A DNA stretch of 64,000 nt from Pseudomonas graminis (GCF_013201545.1 NZ_CP053746.1:4416501-4480500), one strand, 5' to 3'; positions 8,587-17,937 are shown, counted from the stretch's first letter. Notes: a model not told the origin generated them from the letters alone. Program-made: numbers and translations.

Positions 8587-8754
8587 CTGCCATACAGGTG
8601 ACATTTAACTTTAGTGCATCTAACGGCTTATTAGCGGAGCACGGATTGCTATTAGCCGCCAAAGCTGGCGAGTGTGCGTCGACAACTAAGGCGGCTATGC
8701 AGTCGTCTGATTGGTCGAGGATTCCTCAGCGCGGAGAAAGCTTACCAGCAAGCT

Positions 8755-8776
8755 AAACCTAATAGCAATTAGGTTT
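8755..8776. promoter_or_regulatory. Perfect 9-bp inverted repeat, likely operator
   Basis: Arms AAACCTAAT (8755-8763) and ATTAGGTTT (8768-8776) flank the spacer AGCA. The arms are AT-rich and perfectly matched, and a TTGACA hexamer follows at once at 8777. The symmetry and size suit a dimeric regulator binding site; a weak rho-independent terminator for plus-strand transcripts (five T residues follow) is the alternative. Confidence 0.45.
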
Positions 8777-9076
8777 TTGACATTGCAATTAAAATAGACA
8801 AAACCTCGAATTACAGGACCAATACAGCCATTTAGTACGTGGAATTTAGTGAATTATTGCCGTAAACAGCCTCTATTCGTTTACTCACCAGCAGCAGTCA
8901 CTCCTGCACGGCCCCGCTAAACGTGCCTTTTCGATCACCGGTCGTCTAATTAAAAAATAATCTTGCAAACGCTGAACTAATCAGTAGATTCCCCGGACTT
9001 AACGTTCGTCCTGTTCCCACAGGGCGGGTTTGCGTGTTCATTTAATTTCCACACCCCATCAATCGAGAAACAATCG

Positions 9077-9328
9077 ATGAATAGACCCCTGCTGTCTGTT
9101 TGCAGCGTCGTGCTTTTCGGCGCCTGCAGTTTTGCTGCTGTTGCGGCGGACTCTACGTCCACTCAAAACGCAACTTCTGCAGAAACAATTCGCGCCCAGG
9201 TAGAGAAACAGCGCGACCAGCTTTCCGGCGTTGACAAAGTTGCTGTGCCAACCACCCAGACTTCGTCCGCCGTGCTCGATGCGCCGGTCGACACCGGTGA
9301 TGCGCCGGTACTGGTGCAGAAGCCATGA
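9077..9328 (+). CDS. Small exported protein, translationally coupled to the GH3 glucosidase
   Basis: 83 residues with a clear Sec signal peptide (MNRPLLSVCSVVLFGACSFAAVAA, broken at the likely AVAA cleavage site), followed by about 60 residues of Ser/Thr/Asp-rich low-complexity sequence with one short helix (RAQVEKQRDQL). I do not recognise a family. Its stop overlaps the glucosidase start as ATGA, so the two are coupled. The ATG follows a GAGA-type ribosome site. It might be a secretion partner or stabiliser of the enzyme, or merely a leader ORF; this is inference from position only. Confidence 0.7.
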   Translation: MNRPLLSVCSVVLFGACSFAAVAADSTSTQNATSAETIRAQVEKQRDQLSGVDKVAVPTTQTSSAVLDAPVDTGDAPVLVQKP

Positions 9329-12069
9329 CCGACCGCCACGACATCACGAACTGCCACCCGCCCACGAGGACGTTGCCCTTGTCAGCTTTCAAACAGACCA
9401 TGGCATTGAGCCTGCTGGCCATCAGCGTCGCCCAGGCCACCCTCGTTCACGCCGCCACGCCGATGACCGGCAACGAGGTTGAAGCGCGCGTTGGCGCGGT
9501 GCTCGACAACATGAACATCTCGGAGAAGATCAACTTCACCCGGGTCGACGACGGCCACATGATCCCTCGCCTGCCGAAATGGGGCATGGAAGGCACCATC
9601 GCCTACGACTCGTCGATGGGCGTGCACGTCAACAACGCCACGTTCGGCGCGCAATACCCGGCGCAGTCTGCCCTGGCCGCGACCTGGAGCATCAACCGCG
9701 CCAAGGAATTCGGTCTGGCGATCGGTTACGAAACGCGGATCTCCGGCGGTCAGCAAATGCTCTCCCCGGGCGTCAACCTGTACCGCACACCGTTTGGCGG
9801 TCGCTCCGCCGAATACGTCAGCGGCGAAGACCCGTTCCTCGGCGCCGTCATGGGCCCGGCCATCGCCAACGGCATCCAGGCCCAGGGCATTCAGGCAGCG
9901 GGCAAGCATTTCCTCGCCAACGAGCAGGAAGCCAACCGTCACTACGTCAACATCAAGGCCGACGAGCGCACCTTGCGTGAGCTGTATCTGCCGGGTTTCG
10001 AGTCGCTGGTGAAGAACGCCAACGTCGCGTCGATCATGTGCGGCTATAACAAGATCAACGGCGATTACGCCTGTGAAAACCATCATTTCCTGACCGAAGT
10101 GCTCAAGGGTGAATGGGGCTATCAAGGCAACGTAATGAGCGACTTCAACTCGGTGCAGGATGCGTTCAAGGGCGCCTGGGCCGGTACTGACATCGACATG
10201 CCGTCAGGCCTGCAATTCACCGAAGCCAAGCTGCTGCCTTACCTCTGGAGCGGTCAGCTGACCCAGAACGTCATCGACGACAAGGTCAAGCGCAACCTGC
10301 GCGCGCTGGTGAGCTACGGTTTCGACAAGCAACTGAACAAGGCCCAGACACTTGATCATCCGGAATACGGTCAACGTGCGGCGCTGAACATGGCGCGGGA
10401 ATCCATTGTCCTGCTGCGCAACGAGAAGACCTCGGCGGGCAAGCCCCTGCTGCCGCTGGCACGCGATGCGAAGATTGCCGTGATCGGCGACCTGGCCCTG
10501 CAGCCGCCGACTTCGCCATTCGGCACACCCAACTCGCCACCGAACACCTACGTCACCGAACTCAGCGGCCTGCAGCAACTGGCCTCTAACGGCGCGAACG
10601 TGGAATACCTGCGCGAGATGAGCCTCAATCCCAAGGCGTCCGTCTGGTATCAGCCGAGCACCGGGCAGAACGGCATCAGCAACACTGGTGTGAAGGCCGA
10701 GTACTTCTCCAACACCGAGCTGGCCGGTTCTCCTGCCACGACCCGCGTCGAGCCGGGCGTCAATCTGAGCTGGACCACCAACACCAACACCACCGATAGC
10801 GGCGTCACTGCGGTGTCTGGCTTCAACACCACGCCAGGCGCGTTCTCTGCACGCTTCACCTCGAAGATCAAGCCGAGCATTTCCGGCGAGCAGGTCTTCA
10901 AAGTGCGTGCCGACGGTGCGTTCAAGTTGTGGGTCAACGACGAACTGGTGCTGGAAAACGACGGCACCCAGAAGTCTTTCGACCTGATCAACGCACTGGT
11001 CACCTCCGGCAAAACCGCGCGACTGCAAGCTGGCAAGGAATACACGGTCAAGCTGGAATACCGTCGCCTGCAAGGCAACTTCACGCCGGTATTGGGCGGC
11101 ATGGCGGGCGTTCAAATGAGCTGGGCGTCTCTGCGTCCACCGAAGGACCTGTCCAAGTACGATGCTGTGGTGATCGCTGCCGGTACCAATTTCGAGTACG
11201 AAGGCGAGTCCAACGACCACGACTATGCGTTGCCTGAGTACCAGTCCGACCTGATCACCTACGCCACCAAGGCCAACCCCAACACCGTGGTGGTCTTGCA
11301 CAGCGGCGGCGCGCTGGACATGCAGCCGTGGGCGAACAAAGTGGGCGCCAGCCTGCACGCCTGGTTCCCGGGTCAGCAAGGCGGTCAGGCTCTGGCCGAG
11401 ATTCTCTATGGCAAGGTCAACCCGTCGGGCAAATTGCCGATCACCATCGACAAGAAGATCGAGGACAACCCGAGCTACCCGTCGTACTCCGATCCCAAGC
11501 AGTACCTGGGTGACAACGCGCTGACCGAGATGAACTACAGCGAAGGCATCTACCTGGGCTATCGCGGTTATGACAAGAAGCACGCCAAGCCGCTGTATCC
11601 GTTCGGCTACGGTCTGTCCTACACCACGTTCGACTACAGCAACCTGAAGCTGTCGACCAACGTGATGGCGCCGGGCAGCACGATTGACGTGAAATTCACC
11701 GTCACCAACAGCGGTTCCCAGGCCGGTTTCGAGGTCGCGCAGCTGTACGTTCACCCTGCAAACCCTGCAGTTGACCGTCCTGAGAAAGAGTTGAAGGGCT
11801 TCACCAAGGTTTACCTGCAACCGGGCGAAAGCAAGACCGTGAGCATCCCGATCGATTCGCGCTCCCTGGCGTACTACGTCGAGAAGACCGACAGCTGGGA
11901 TGTCGACGCCGGCAAGTTCAAGATCCTCGTAGGGCCTGATTCCGAGGACCTGCCGCTGGATCGCACCTTGATCACGCTGTTCCCGGAACACCTGACCACC
12001 CGCGACAGCAACCCGCTGCCGTCACCACTGCGCAAAGCAGTACAGGTCAGCACCGCCCAGACCTACTAA
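9325..12069 (+). CDS. Exported GH3 beta-glucosidase with PA14 insert
   Basis: Glycoside hydrolase family 3 enzyme, expected to release glucose from the non-reducing ends of beta-glucans or glucosides outside the cytoplasm. 914 residues from ATG 9325. The hydrophobic signal core is at about residues 26-43 (ALSLLAISVAQATLVHA), so the n-region is unusually long; a later start (such as Met26) is possible. The N-terminal TIM barrel contains GKHFLANEQEANR (substrate-binding Lys-His and Arg) and the nucleophile Asp273 in GNVMSDFNS. The C-terminal sandwich domain is interrupted by a PA14 domain (about residues 453-600), as in yeast-type BglI, and a fibronectin III-like domain ends the protein (about 780-860). 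It lies beside a type II secretion operon, so it may be one of its substrates. Confidence 0.92.
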   Translation: MTDRHDITNCHPPTRTLPLSAFKQTMALSLLAISVAQATLVHAATPMTGNEVEARVGAVLDNMNISEKINFTRVDDGHMIPRLPKWGMEGTIAYDSSMGVHVNNATFGAQYPAQSALAATWSINRAKEFGLAIGYETRISGGQQMLSPGVNLYRTPFGGRSAEYVSGEDPFLGAVMGPAIANGIQAQGIQAAGKHFLANEQEANRHYVNIKADERTLRELYLPGFESLVKNANVASIMCGYNKINGDYACENHHFLTEVLKGEWGYQGNVMSDFNSVQDAFKGAWAGTDIDMPSGLQFTEAKLLPYLWSGQLTQNVIDDKVKRNLRALVSYGFDKQLNKAQTLDHPEYGQRAALNMARESIVLLRNEKTSAGKPLLPLARDAKIAVIGDLALQPPTSPFGTPNSPPNTYVTELSGLQQLASNGANVEYLREMSLNPKASVWYQPSTGQNGISNTGVKAEYFSNTELAGSPATTRVEPGVNLSWTTNTNTTDSGVTAVSGFNTTPGAFSARFTSKIKPSISGEQVFKVRADGAFKLWVNDELVLENDGTQKSFDLINALVTSGKTARLQAGKEYTVKLEYRRLQGNFTPVLGGMAGVQMSWASLRPPKDLSKYDAVVIAAGTNFEYEGESNDHDYALPEYQSDLITYATKANPNTVVVLHSGGALDMQPWANKVGASLHAWFPGQQGGQALAEILYGKVNPSGKLPITIDKKIEDNPSYPSYSDPKQYLGDNALTEMNYSEGIYLGYRGYDKKHAKPLYPFGYGLSYTTFDYSNLKLSTNVMAPGSTIDVKFTVTNSGSQAGFEVAQLYVHPANPAVDRPEKELKGFTKVYLQPGESKTVSIPIDSRSLAYYVEKTDSWDVDAGKFKILVGPDSEDLPLDRTLITLFPEHLTTRDSNPLPSPLRKAVQVSTAQTY

Positions 12070-12077
12070 GCCGCACG

Positions 12078-12103
12078 ATTCAAGCTCAGGGACGAGCTTG
12101 AAT
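12078..12103. terminator. Hairpin between convergent glucosidase and TetR genes
   Basis: A perfect 10-bp stem, ATTCAAGCTC (12078-12087) and GAGCTTGAAT (12094-12103), with loop AGGGAC. It starts 9 bases after the glucosidase stop and covers the last codons of the tetR gene on the other strand. It is placed as a bidirectional terminator but has no T-tract on either side, so it may only stabilise the mRNA ends. Confidence 0.4.
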
Positions 12104-12736
12104 ATCCGCTTTCAGGCGCCGTAGATAGATATCGAACACGGCCATCACATCCACTTCATCGGGTGCCCGCAGCCACTGGATCTGCAAGCCATCCATCACC
12201 GAGAAAATCTCCTGAGCCAGCGCGCTCACCTCAATGTCCTCACGAATTTCTTTCGCCTCGATCAACGCCTTCAGGTGGCCCTGAGCGTGATGATGAGTGA
12301 TGTGAAACCGCTCTTTGTACCAGTTGAATGCAGGGTGCAGATTCGACAGGCTCTCCGTGTTCAGCACCATCGCTGCCTGGCACTCCCCGGCACTCTCCAC
12401 ACTGAAGCTCATGCTTTGCTTCAGAAAGCGCACGAACCCCTCCAGCGTCATCTCCATGGTCAGTTCACTGAACCGCGACACCACCCGCTGATCCCTGCGC
12501 TCCAGCAGGGCATTGAGCAACGCTTCCTTGTTCGGAAAGTGATGCAGCAGGCCGACCGTGGTAATGCCGGCGAGCTGCGCGACATCCTTCATCGACGCGC
12601 TGGAATAACCGTTGCGGGCGAAGATCACTGTCGCCGCGTCGAGCAAGGCGGCACGACGCATTTCACCTTTGGGCGCACGACGCCGTTTCGGCGAGGCCAC
12701 CTCGGGCGAGTCATTCCCTGATTCGTCGTCTGTCAT
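12086..12736 (-). CDS. TetR/AcrR-family transcriptional regulator
   Basis: 216 residues. A basic N-terminal tail (SPKRRRAPKGEMRR) precedes a typical TetR helix-turn-helix at about residues 26-72 (AALLDAATVIFARNGYSSASMKDVAQLAGITTVGLLHHFPNKEALL, here named by its landmarks FARNGY, DVAQLAGI and HHFPNKEALL). The C-terminal part is all-helical and would bind an unknown ligand. It is convergent with the GH3 gene and lies downstream of the MATE exporter on the same strand. Candidates for its target are the glucosidase pair or the exporter, but no operator pair could be assigned by eye. Confidence 0.88.
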   Translation of the reverse strand: MTDDESGNDSPEVASPKRRRAPKGEMRRAALLDAATVIFARNGYSSASMKDVAQLAGITTVGLLHHFPNKEALLNALLERRDQRVVSRFSELTMEMTLEGFVRFLKQSMSFSVESAGECQAAMVLNTESLSNLHPAFNWYKERFHITHHHAQGHLKALIEAKEIREDIEVSALAQEIFSVMDGLQIQWLRAPDEVDVMAVFDIYLRRLKADIQARP

Positions 12737-12791
12737 AACACCTTGTCTCGTTGATTCGGATAAAGCCTGACCGAGCGCGGCAACGGCCTGC

Positions 12792-14147
12792 TCACGCCAC
12801 TGCCGGGGCGTCGCCCCGGCGCTGGAAAAACCGTCTGGCGGTCAGGGACGCGATTGTAATCGAAGTCACGGCGATCAATGCGTTACCGGTCAGCATGGCC
12901 GGGAACGCACCGGCCGCGCCGAACAGAGAAATCCCGCCCAGTACGAACGGCACGGTGCCCAGCGTCGCCCGCAGCCAGGCGAACAGCGCCACCAGCCACG
13001 GCCGGCCCAGGGTGACGAACATCGCGATGGCGACAAAGTCCAGCCCGATCAGCGCCCACAGGCCGCCGCCAACGTGGCAGAACGCCAGAAAGATTGCCCG
13101 CCCGACCCCTTCCATTTCATAGGTGTCGGCCAGTGGATTGGCCGCCAGCAGCAGCACGCCCCAGACCAGCAGGCCATAAAGGATGACCAGCTTGCGGCTG
13201 AAACCTATGGCCGAGGCAACGCGAGCGTTGCGCTGGGCGCCGATGTTCTGCCCCAGCACCGGCGCCAGTGCGCTGGGCAGGGAAAAGAACACGCAGTAGG
13301 CGAATTGCATGACCCGGTCCATCACCGACATGGCCGCCAGCGCCGAGGTGCCGTAGGCGCCTATGGACGAGACCAGATAGGTCAGCCCCACGGGCGTGGC
13401 CAGATTACCGACCATGGCCGGCAAGCCGACCTGCATGACCTTGCGCGTGTGCAGGCGTAGCAGCCGCCAGCGGAGGGAAAACGGCATCGCCAGTTGGGCG
13501 CGCAACCAGTAGATGCCCAGCCCGAGGGACACCAGGGCCGACAGCGCATAGGAAATCCCCGCGCCCTCCAGCCCGAGGCCAAGCCCGAAAATGAACAGCG
13601 GGTCCGCCAGGGCCAGGGTTGCGGCGCCTGACAATACGACGCACAGGGCGCGGCGACTGTCGCCGGCGGTGCGCAGGATCTGCGCCGACATCTGCATGGC
13701 AGACTGCAACACGCTGAACGGTAGGGTCAGCCAGATAAAAATTCGCGCGGCTTCGTAGGTGCTGGCGTCCGCGCCGAGCCAATGGGTCAGCGGCACCAGC
13801 AGCGCCAGTTGCAACGCCGCCGCCGCGCCTGCCGCGATCACCACCATTAGCATCAAGTGCGCGATCAGCCGGGATGACGCTTTCGAGGCGCGATGGCCTA
13901 TCCGCTCGGACAGCACCGTCGCCGCGGCAATGATCAGTCCGCTGGACACCGCGCTGTTGAGGAAGATCAGCACCTTCGCCACCCCCGTCGCGGCGAGCAG
14001 CAACGGATCGTGGAGCATCGAGACGTAGAGCAGCGTGAAGATGTCCACCAGGAATACCGCGAGCAGGCTCAACGCACTGGTGCTCGACATCACCAACACG
14101 TGCCGGGCCACCGAGCCTTCGGTGAAAACAGCGCGCGGTCGGGTCAT
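12792..14147 (-). CDS. MATE-family multidrug exporter
   Basis: Cation-coupled multidrug and toxin extrusion transporter in the inner membrane. I chose ATG 14147 (MTRPRAVFTEGSVARHVLVM) because a GGAG box sits about 7 bases upstream; the ORF extends further to 14222 without support. About 451 residues with 12 hydrophobic segments arranged as two MatE repeats, including conserved MATE landmarks such as the N-terminal SxxRHVLxMSSTSALSLL region and GLPAMVGNLATPVG at the start of the second half. Pumps of this branch are close to NorM/DinF. The TetR gene follows 55 bases downstream. The substrate cannot be deduced. Confidence 0.88.
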   Translation of the reverse strand: MTRPRAVFTEGSVARHVLVMSSTSALSLLAVFLVDIFTLLYVSMLHDPLLLAATGVAKVLIFLNSAVSSGLIIAAATVLSERIGHRASKASSRLIAHLMLMVVIAAGAAAALQLALLVPLTHWLGADASTYEAARIFIWLTLPFSVLQSAMQMSAQILRTAGDSRRALCVVLSGAATLALADPLFIFGLGLGLEGAGISYALSALVSLGLGIYWLRAQLAMPFSLRWRLLRLHTRKVMQVGLPAMVGNLATPVGLTYLVSSIGAYGTSALAAMSVMDRVMQFAYCVFFSLPSALAPVLGQNIGAQRNARVASAIGFSRKLVILYGLLVWGVLLLAANPLADTYEMEGVGRAIFLAFCHVGGGLWALIGLDFVAIAMFVTLGRPWLVALFAWLRATLGTVPFVLGGISLFGAAGAFPAMLTGNALIAVTSITIASLTARRFFQRRGDAPAVA

Positions 14148-14223
14148 GAACACTCCAGAAATAAACAGTGGCCGGGTGCGGCAGCAGGTGTGATGCAAGC
14201 GCTGCAAGGACAGCGCGCGCACT

Positions 14224-16809
14224 TTATACGTTTGTGCCCAGCGCCGCCGTATTTCTCGCCGCCAACAGCGCGTGGAAGTCCGAGGTGGTCAGCGGGTGAC
14301 TGAGGAAATAGCCCTGACCCTCCTCACACTCCACCTCCTTGAGCAACTGAACATGCTCGGCGGTTTCAATGCCCTCGGCCGTGACCGTGAGGGAGAGCGC
14401 GCGCCCCAGCCCAACGATGGCCTGCACGATGGAGCGGTCGCCTTCGCTTTCGCTGAGCCGGGTCAGGAAGCTGCGGTCGATTTTCAGCCCGTCGAAGGGG
14501 AACGTACGCAGGTAACTCAACGACGAATACCCGGTGCCGAAGTCATCCATGGCGATGCGCACCCCCAGCTGCTTCAGGGTCCGCATGACGTCCAGCGCGC
14601 CGACAGCGTCCTCGATCATCACCCCTTCGGTGATTTCCAGTTCGACCCGCGACGGTTCGATGCCGGTGGCCTTGAGGGCGAACTGAATCCGCGCCGGCAG
14701 GTTGCCGCGCTTGAACTCGGCAGGCGACAGGTTGATGGAAATGAACAGCTGTTTCGGCCAGCGCGCGGCTTCGCTGCATGCCTGGGTCATGACCCAGTCG
14801 CTGAGGGGGATGATCAATCCGCTTTCTTCGGCGATGGGAATGAAGGTGTCCGGCGGAATCAGGCCGCGCTGCGGGTGCTGCCAACGCACCAGCGCTTCGG
14901 CGCCGACCATTTCGCCATCGGCAATGCGAAAGCGTGGCTGGAAATGCAGACGCAGTTCGTTGTGTTTGATCGCGTAGCGCAAGTCGCTTTCCAGACGGCG
15001 GCGTTCGATGATCCTGGCGTTCATGTCGCCTGCGTAAAACCGCCAGGTGCCACGGCCGCCAGCCTTGGCCTCATACAGCGCGATGTCCGCGTACCGCAGC
15101 AGTTCGGCAGCTTCGCGGGCATCGGTGGGCGCCATGGCGATACCAATGCTGGCGCTGACGAAAATCTCCTGGTCGTCGATCAGCACCGGGCGTTCGATGG
15201 ACTCGATCAGCCGCCGGCACAGTGATTCGACTTCGTCCTGAGTCTGGGCCTCGCTGAGGATCAGCACGAATTCGTCACCGCCGACCCGCGCGACCAGATC
15301 GCCATGGCGTACGCAATCGGACAGCCGACTGGACACGTCATTGAGCACCCGATCGCCGGCGGCGTGGCCGAGCAGGTCATTCACCGGCTTGAAGCGGTCA
15401 AGGTCGATGCTCAGCATCACCAGTGGCGAGTCGAGTGTCGGGAGCGCTTTCAGTTTGCCATCGAGAAACTCCTGCAACCGGACCCGATTGGGCAGCCCGG
15501 TCAGGGCGTCGTGCTGGGAGAGAAATTCGATGCGTCGACGGGCTTCCACTTCCTCAGTGACATCGGTTGCGGTGCCGCGGAAGCCTCCTGCGACCATGGC
15601 CCGCGCCGAGAGGCGGCTGATGCGTTCGCGGCCGCAGGTCTCCAGATAGCGGCACTGGATGGTGATGTCAGGGCGACGGTTAGGGATCGCCAGCCACTGG
15701 GACACCTGACCGAGTTCGGTTTGCAGCAGGTCGTCCATCAGGGCACCGATCCACTGTGTACGGTGCAGGCCAGTCACGCATTCGAAGCGGTCAGAGAGGT
15801 AAGTGAACCGGCCTTCGCTGTCGATTTCCCAGACCCAGTCCGAACTGGCCTCCACCACGTCACGAAAGCGCGCTTCACTGGTGGCGAGCGCGCTCTCGCT
15901 TTTCTGCAGGGAAGCATAGCTGTCGTCAAGGGACCGCGCGGCAGCAGTGGTGCGTCGCAAAATCGCCCAGGTCATCAGGCACACCAGCGCGGCGGCCAGC
16001 CCGATCAGTGGCAGACCGAGGGCCAGCAACCGCTGCCCCGGCGCGGGCGGCGTCCAGTGCAAAGCACCCGCAGCCCCGCCTTCACCCAGCGGGAAGATCG
16101 ACACTTGCTGGCGCTCGTCCGGCGTGGCGACATGCAGCCCCTCCACGCCGTACTCCTTGCCCAGAACGGCCAGCTTGGCGTCGTCCAGCACGTCGACGAA
16201 GATCAACACCGAGTGCAGCCGGTCGTCCGCGCTGACGCTTGGGTCGGTGCCGGGCGTGATGGCGGCTGCGGCGACGAGCGCGGGTGTGCCGTTCAGGTCG
16301 ATGAAAGCGGTGAACGGGGTTTCTGTCTCGGCGCCCTCCCGAGCCCTGGCCAGCAGCAGGTCCCTGGCAGGGCCCAGCCACGGCTCGGCATCGGCCTTTT
16401 CCAGTTCGCCTTCAACCACGGCATACACCGTGCGATCGGCGTCATCAATGACAAACACGCCTTGAAACCCGAAATCGCTGTACAGCGTCGATCCGATGTT
16501 CTGACGGACAAATGCCCAGTCGGGGTCGACCTTCAGATGCAGATAGCGGTAGGCATCGCCCCAGAAGGCGTAGTCCTTGACCGTGACGGTCAGGGTTTTC
16601 TCCAGGGAGCGCATCGCTTTTTCGGTATAGAAGGCGCTTTCGAGTTCCTCGGTGTGATCAAGGTCACGGGCGAGGAACATCAACAAGTAAGCGGCCAGCA
16701 GAAACACGCCTGCCAGCAGGAACACAAACTTGAACAACGAGCCCCGCGCCAAGGCCACGGTCGAGGGCGTGGCGGGCTTGATGACATCGGGGTTGGGCTG
16801 ATAGGACAT
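14224..16809 (-). CDS. Membrane CHASE4-like/PAS/GGDEF/EAL cyclic-di-GMP protein
   Basis: Bifunctional-type cyclic-di-GMP enzyme of 861 residues from ATG 16809 (MSYQPNPDVIKP); the ORF extension to 16947 overlaps the neighbouring gene. Membrane helices at about residues 28-48 and 270-290 enclose a periplasmic sensor resembling CHASE4 (DYAFWGDAYRYL motif). A PAS domain (about 335-420), a GGDEF domain with intact GGDEF near residue 512, and an EAL domain with EALVRW near residue 638 follow. An RxxD inhibitory site (RHGD) lies five residues before GGDEF. Both catalytic signatures look intact, so net activity cannot be predicted. Confidence 0.9.
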   Translation of the reverse strand: MSYQPNPDVIKPATPSTVALARGSLFKFVFLLAGVFLLAAYLLMFLARDLDHTEELESAFYTEKAMRSLEKTLTVTVKDYAFWGDAYRYLHLKVDPDWAFVRQNIGSTLYSDFGFQGVFVIDDADRTVYAVVEGELEKADAEPWLGPARDLLLARAREGAETETPFTAFIDLNGTPALVAAAAITPGTDPSVSADDRLHSVLIFVDVLDDAKLAVLGKEYGVEGLHVATPDERQQVSIFPLGEGGAAGALHWTPPAPGQRLLALGLPLIGLAAALVCLMTWAILRRTTAAARSLDDSYASLQKSESALATSEARFRDVVEASSDWVWEIDSEGRFTYLSDRFECVTGLHRTQWIGALMDDLLQTELGQVSQWLAIPNRRPDITIQCRYLETCGRERISRLSARAMVAGGFRGTATDVTEEVEARRRIEFLSQHDALTGLPNRVRLQEFLDGKLKALPTLDSPLVMLSIDLDRFKPVNDLLGHAAGDRVLNDVSSRLSDCVRHGDLVARVGGDEFVLILSEAQTQDEVESLCRRLIESIERPVLIDDQEIFVSASIGIAMAPTDAREAAELLRYADIALYEAKAGGRGTWRFYAGDMNARIIERRRLESDLRYAIKHNELRLHFQPRFRIADGEMVGAEALVRWQHPQRGLIPPDTFIPIAEESGLIIPLSDWVMTQACSEAARWPKQLFISINLSPAEFKRGNLPARIQFALKATGIEPSRVELEITEGVMIEDAVGALDVMRTLKQLGVRIAMDDFGTGYSSLSYLRTFPFDGLKIDRSFLTRLSESEGDRSIVQAIVGLGRALSLTVTAEGIETAEHVQLLKEVECEEGQGYFLSHPLTTSDFHALLAARNTAALGTNV

Positions 16810-16841
16810 GGATTTCCGCAAACTGAAGACCGGTGGGTCGC

Positions 16842-17849
16842 TTACGGCTGTATCGGCGGCGGTGTGGCAATGTTGAGCTGCACCTGAGCGCGCAGGCTGT
16901 CGTTGTCCTCGCTCAAAACCGCAAGCCGTTGATTGGCCTGCGCCCATTGCTCATTGGCCAATGCCAGCGCTTTCGCCAGGGATTTACTTTCCGCCTTTAT
17001 GGCCGCCAATTGCTCTTGCAGCTGCTCACGGGCGCCGTCGGCTTTCGCGGTGGCCATTTGGGCAGTGCGAAGTTCCGCAGCGAGGCGCTGCGCCTGGTCT
17101 TGCTGATCCGTGAGCACCCGCGCCTGTTGGCGCAATTCGCCGAGCAGGCGCTCGTTGTCGCGGTTCAGGCGCGTAGATTCATCCTGCTTGATGATCAGCG
17201 TCTCCTGTAGTTTTCGTTGCTCAAGCTGAATCTGCTGAAGCTGGGCGTCGTGACGACGCTGATCCTGCTCGCGCTGTTCCTTGATGGCCTCGCGGTAGTG
17301 CTCCAGCGCCGCCCGGGCGTGCACATGCTTTTCTTCGAGGGACTGAATTTGCACGTCCCTGTCCCGTATCCGCACCTCAAGGTCCTGGCACTGCTGACTG
17401 AGACCGGCATTTCGCGTCAGTTCCGACTGCCAGGAGGAATGGGTCGTCTGCAGCTGAGCGCCTTGGTCGGTCAACGCGGCATGTTGCGATTCGCACTGAT
17501 GCCTGGCTGCTTTGAGCTCCACCTCAAGGGCTTCCAATCGAGCTTCCCAGGCCTCCCGCTGGCGATCAAAGTCAGCTTGCGCCTGGGCAACGACCTCCGC
17601 GCCCTCCTCCGTCAGCCGGTCAAGCACGTTTTCAACCAGCGCCTTCAGCTCCTCACTCATGCGCTCCCGCGACGACACCTCGGCCGGCGCCTGGACGTCC
17701 AGTTCCTTCAAGTACCGGGCAATGGTGGTTTTCGACCCGGTGTTACCCAGTTCCACCCGTACTGCGTCGATGCTCGGGTAAGCGCCCTTGCTCAGCAACG
17801 CCTGTCGCGCGCGCTCTACCACCGCCTTGTTGATGCCTCCGCGTGCCAT
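16842..17849 (-). CDS. KfrA-like DNA-binding coiled-coil protein
   Basis: About 335 residues. The first ~110 residues match the KfrA N-terminal DNA-binding domain (MARGGINKAVVERARQALL, then SIDAVRVELGNTGSKTTIARYLKEL, listed by landmarks), a helix-turn-helix of the type first seen in plasmid partition regulator KfrA. The rest is a long Gln/Glu/Arg-rich coiled coil (about 115-320). ATG 17849 is preceded by an AGGGG box; a GTG six bases earlier is a possible alternative. It is divergent from a tyrosine recombinase with about 180 bases between them containing two palindromes. Autoregulation through these palindromes is likely by analogy with KfrA but is inference. Confidence 0.82.
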   Translation of the reverse strand: MARGGINKAVVERARQALLSKGAYPSIDAVRVELGNTGSKTTIARYLKELDVQAPAEVSSRERMSEELKALVENVLDRLTEEGAEVVAQAQADFDRQREAWEARLEALEVELKAARHQCESQHAALTDQGAQLQTTHSSWQSELTRNAGLSQQCQDLEVRIRDRDVQIQSLEEKHVHARAALEHYREAIKEQREQDQRRHDAQLQQIQLEQRKLQETLIIKQDESTRLNRDNERLLGELRQQARVLTDQQDQAQRLAAELRTAQMATAKADGAREQLQEQLAAIKAESKSLAKALALANEQWAQANQRLAVLSEDNDSLRAQVQLNIATPPPIQP

Positions 17850-17880
17850 GTCCACCCCTACAATTTCGTACCGTGCTACG

Positions 17881-17890
17881 TAACATGTTA
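17881..17890. promoter_or_regulatory. Palindrome TAACATGTTA in the KfrA/recombinase divergent region
   Basis: A perfect 10-bp palindrome 31 bases upstream of the KfrA-like start codon. It is well placed to be an operator for the KfrA-like protein or part of the promoter. Confidence 0.4.
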
Positions 17891-17921
17891 TTACAGGCTA
17901 CATTATCAGCTAAAACGTTGT

Positions 17922-17937
17922 GTGGAAATGTTTCCAC
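17922..17937. promoter_or_regulatory. Inverted repeat GTGGAAA-TG-TTTCCAC in the same divergent region
   Basis: Seven-base arms separated by two bases form a 16-bp near-perfect dyad in the middle of the region between the two divergent genes. It is distinct in sequence from the palindrome at 17881. Either a regulator site or a recombinase core site is possible. Confidence 0.45.

Larger units (their letters stand above)
8460..9076. other. Gene-free, AT-richer divergent spacer between gspE and the GH3 locus
   Basis: No convincing coding region on either strand. The composition is clearly richer in A and T than the flanking genes, with runs such as AATTAATAA and TTAATTAAAAAATAA. It must hold the promoters for the minus-strand gsp operon and for the plus-strand gene at 9077. 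Two symmetrical structures (8549-8586 and 8755-8776) are listed separately. A perfect TTGACA lies at 8777 just after the second repeat, but I could not pair it with a well-spaced -10 box. Confidence 0.6.

Noticed and set aside
8777..8800. TTGACA as a sigma-70 promoter
   Set aside because: No -10 hexamer at 16-18 bases spacing; TAAAAT is only 7 bases away.
10204..11991. 595-residue ORF antisense to the GH3 gene
   Set aside because: Shadow of a GC-rich gene: His/Arg/Gly-rich, no domains, no ribosome site, while the plus frame has clear GH3, PA14 and FnIII motifs.
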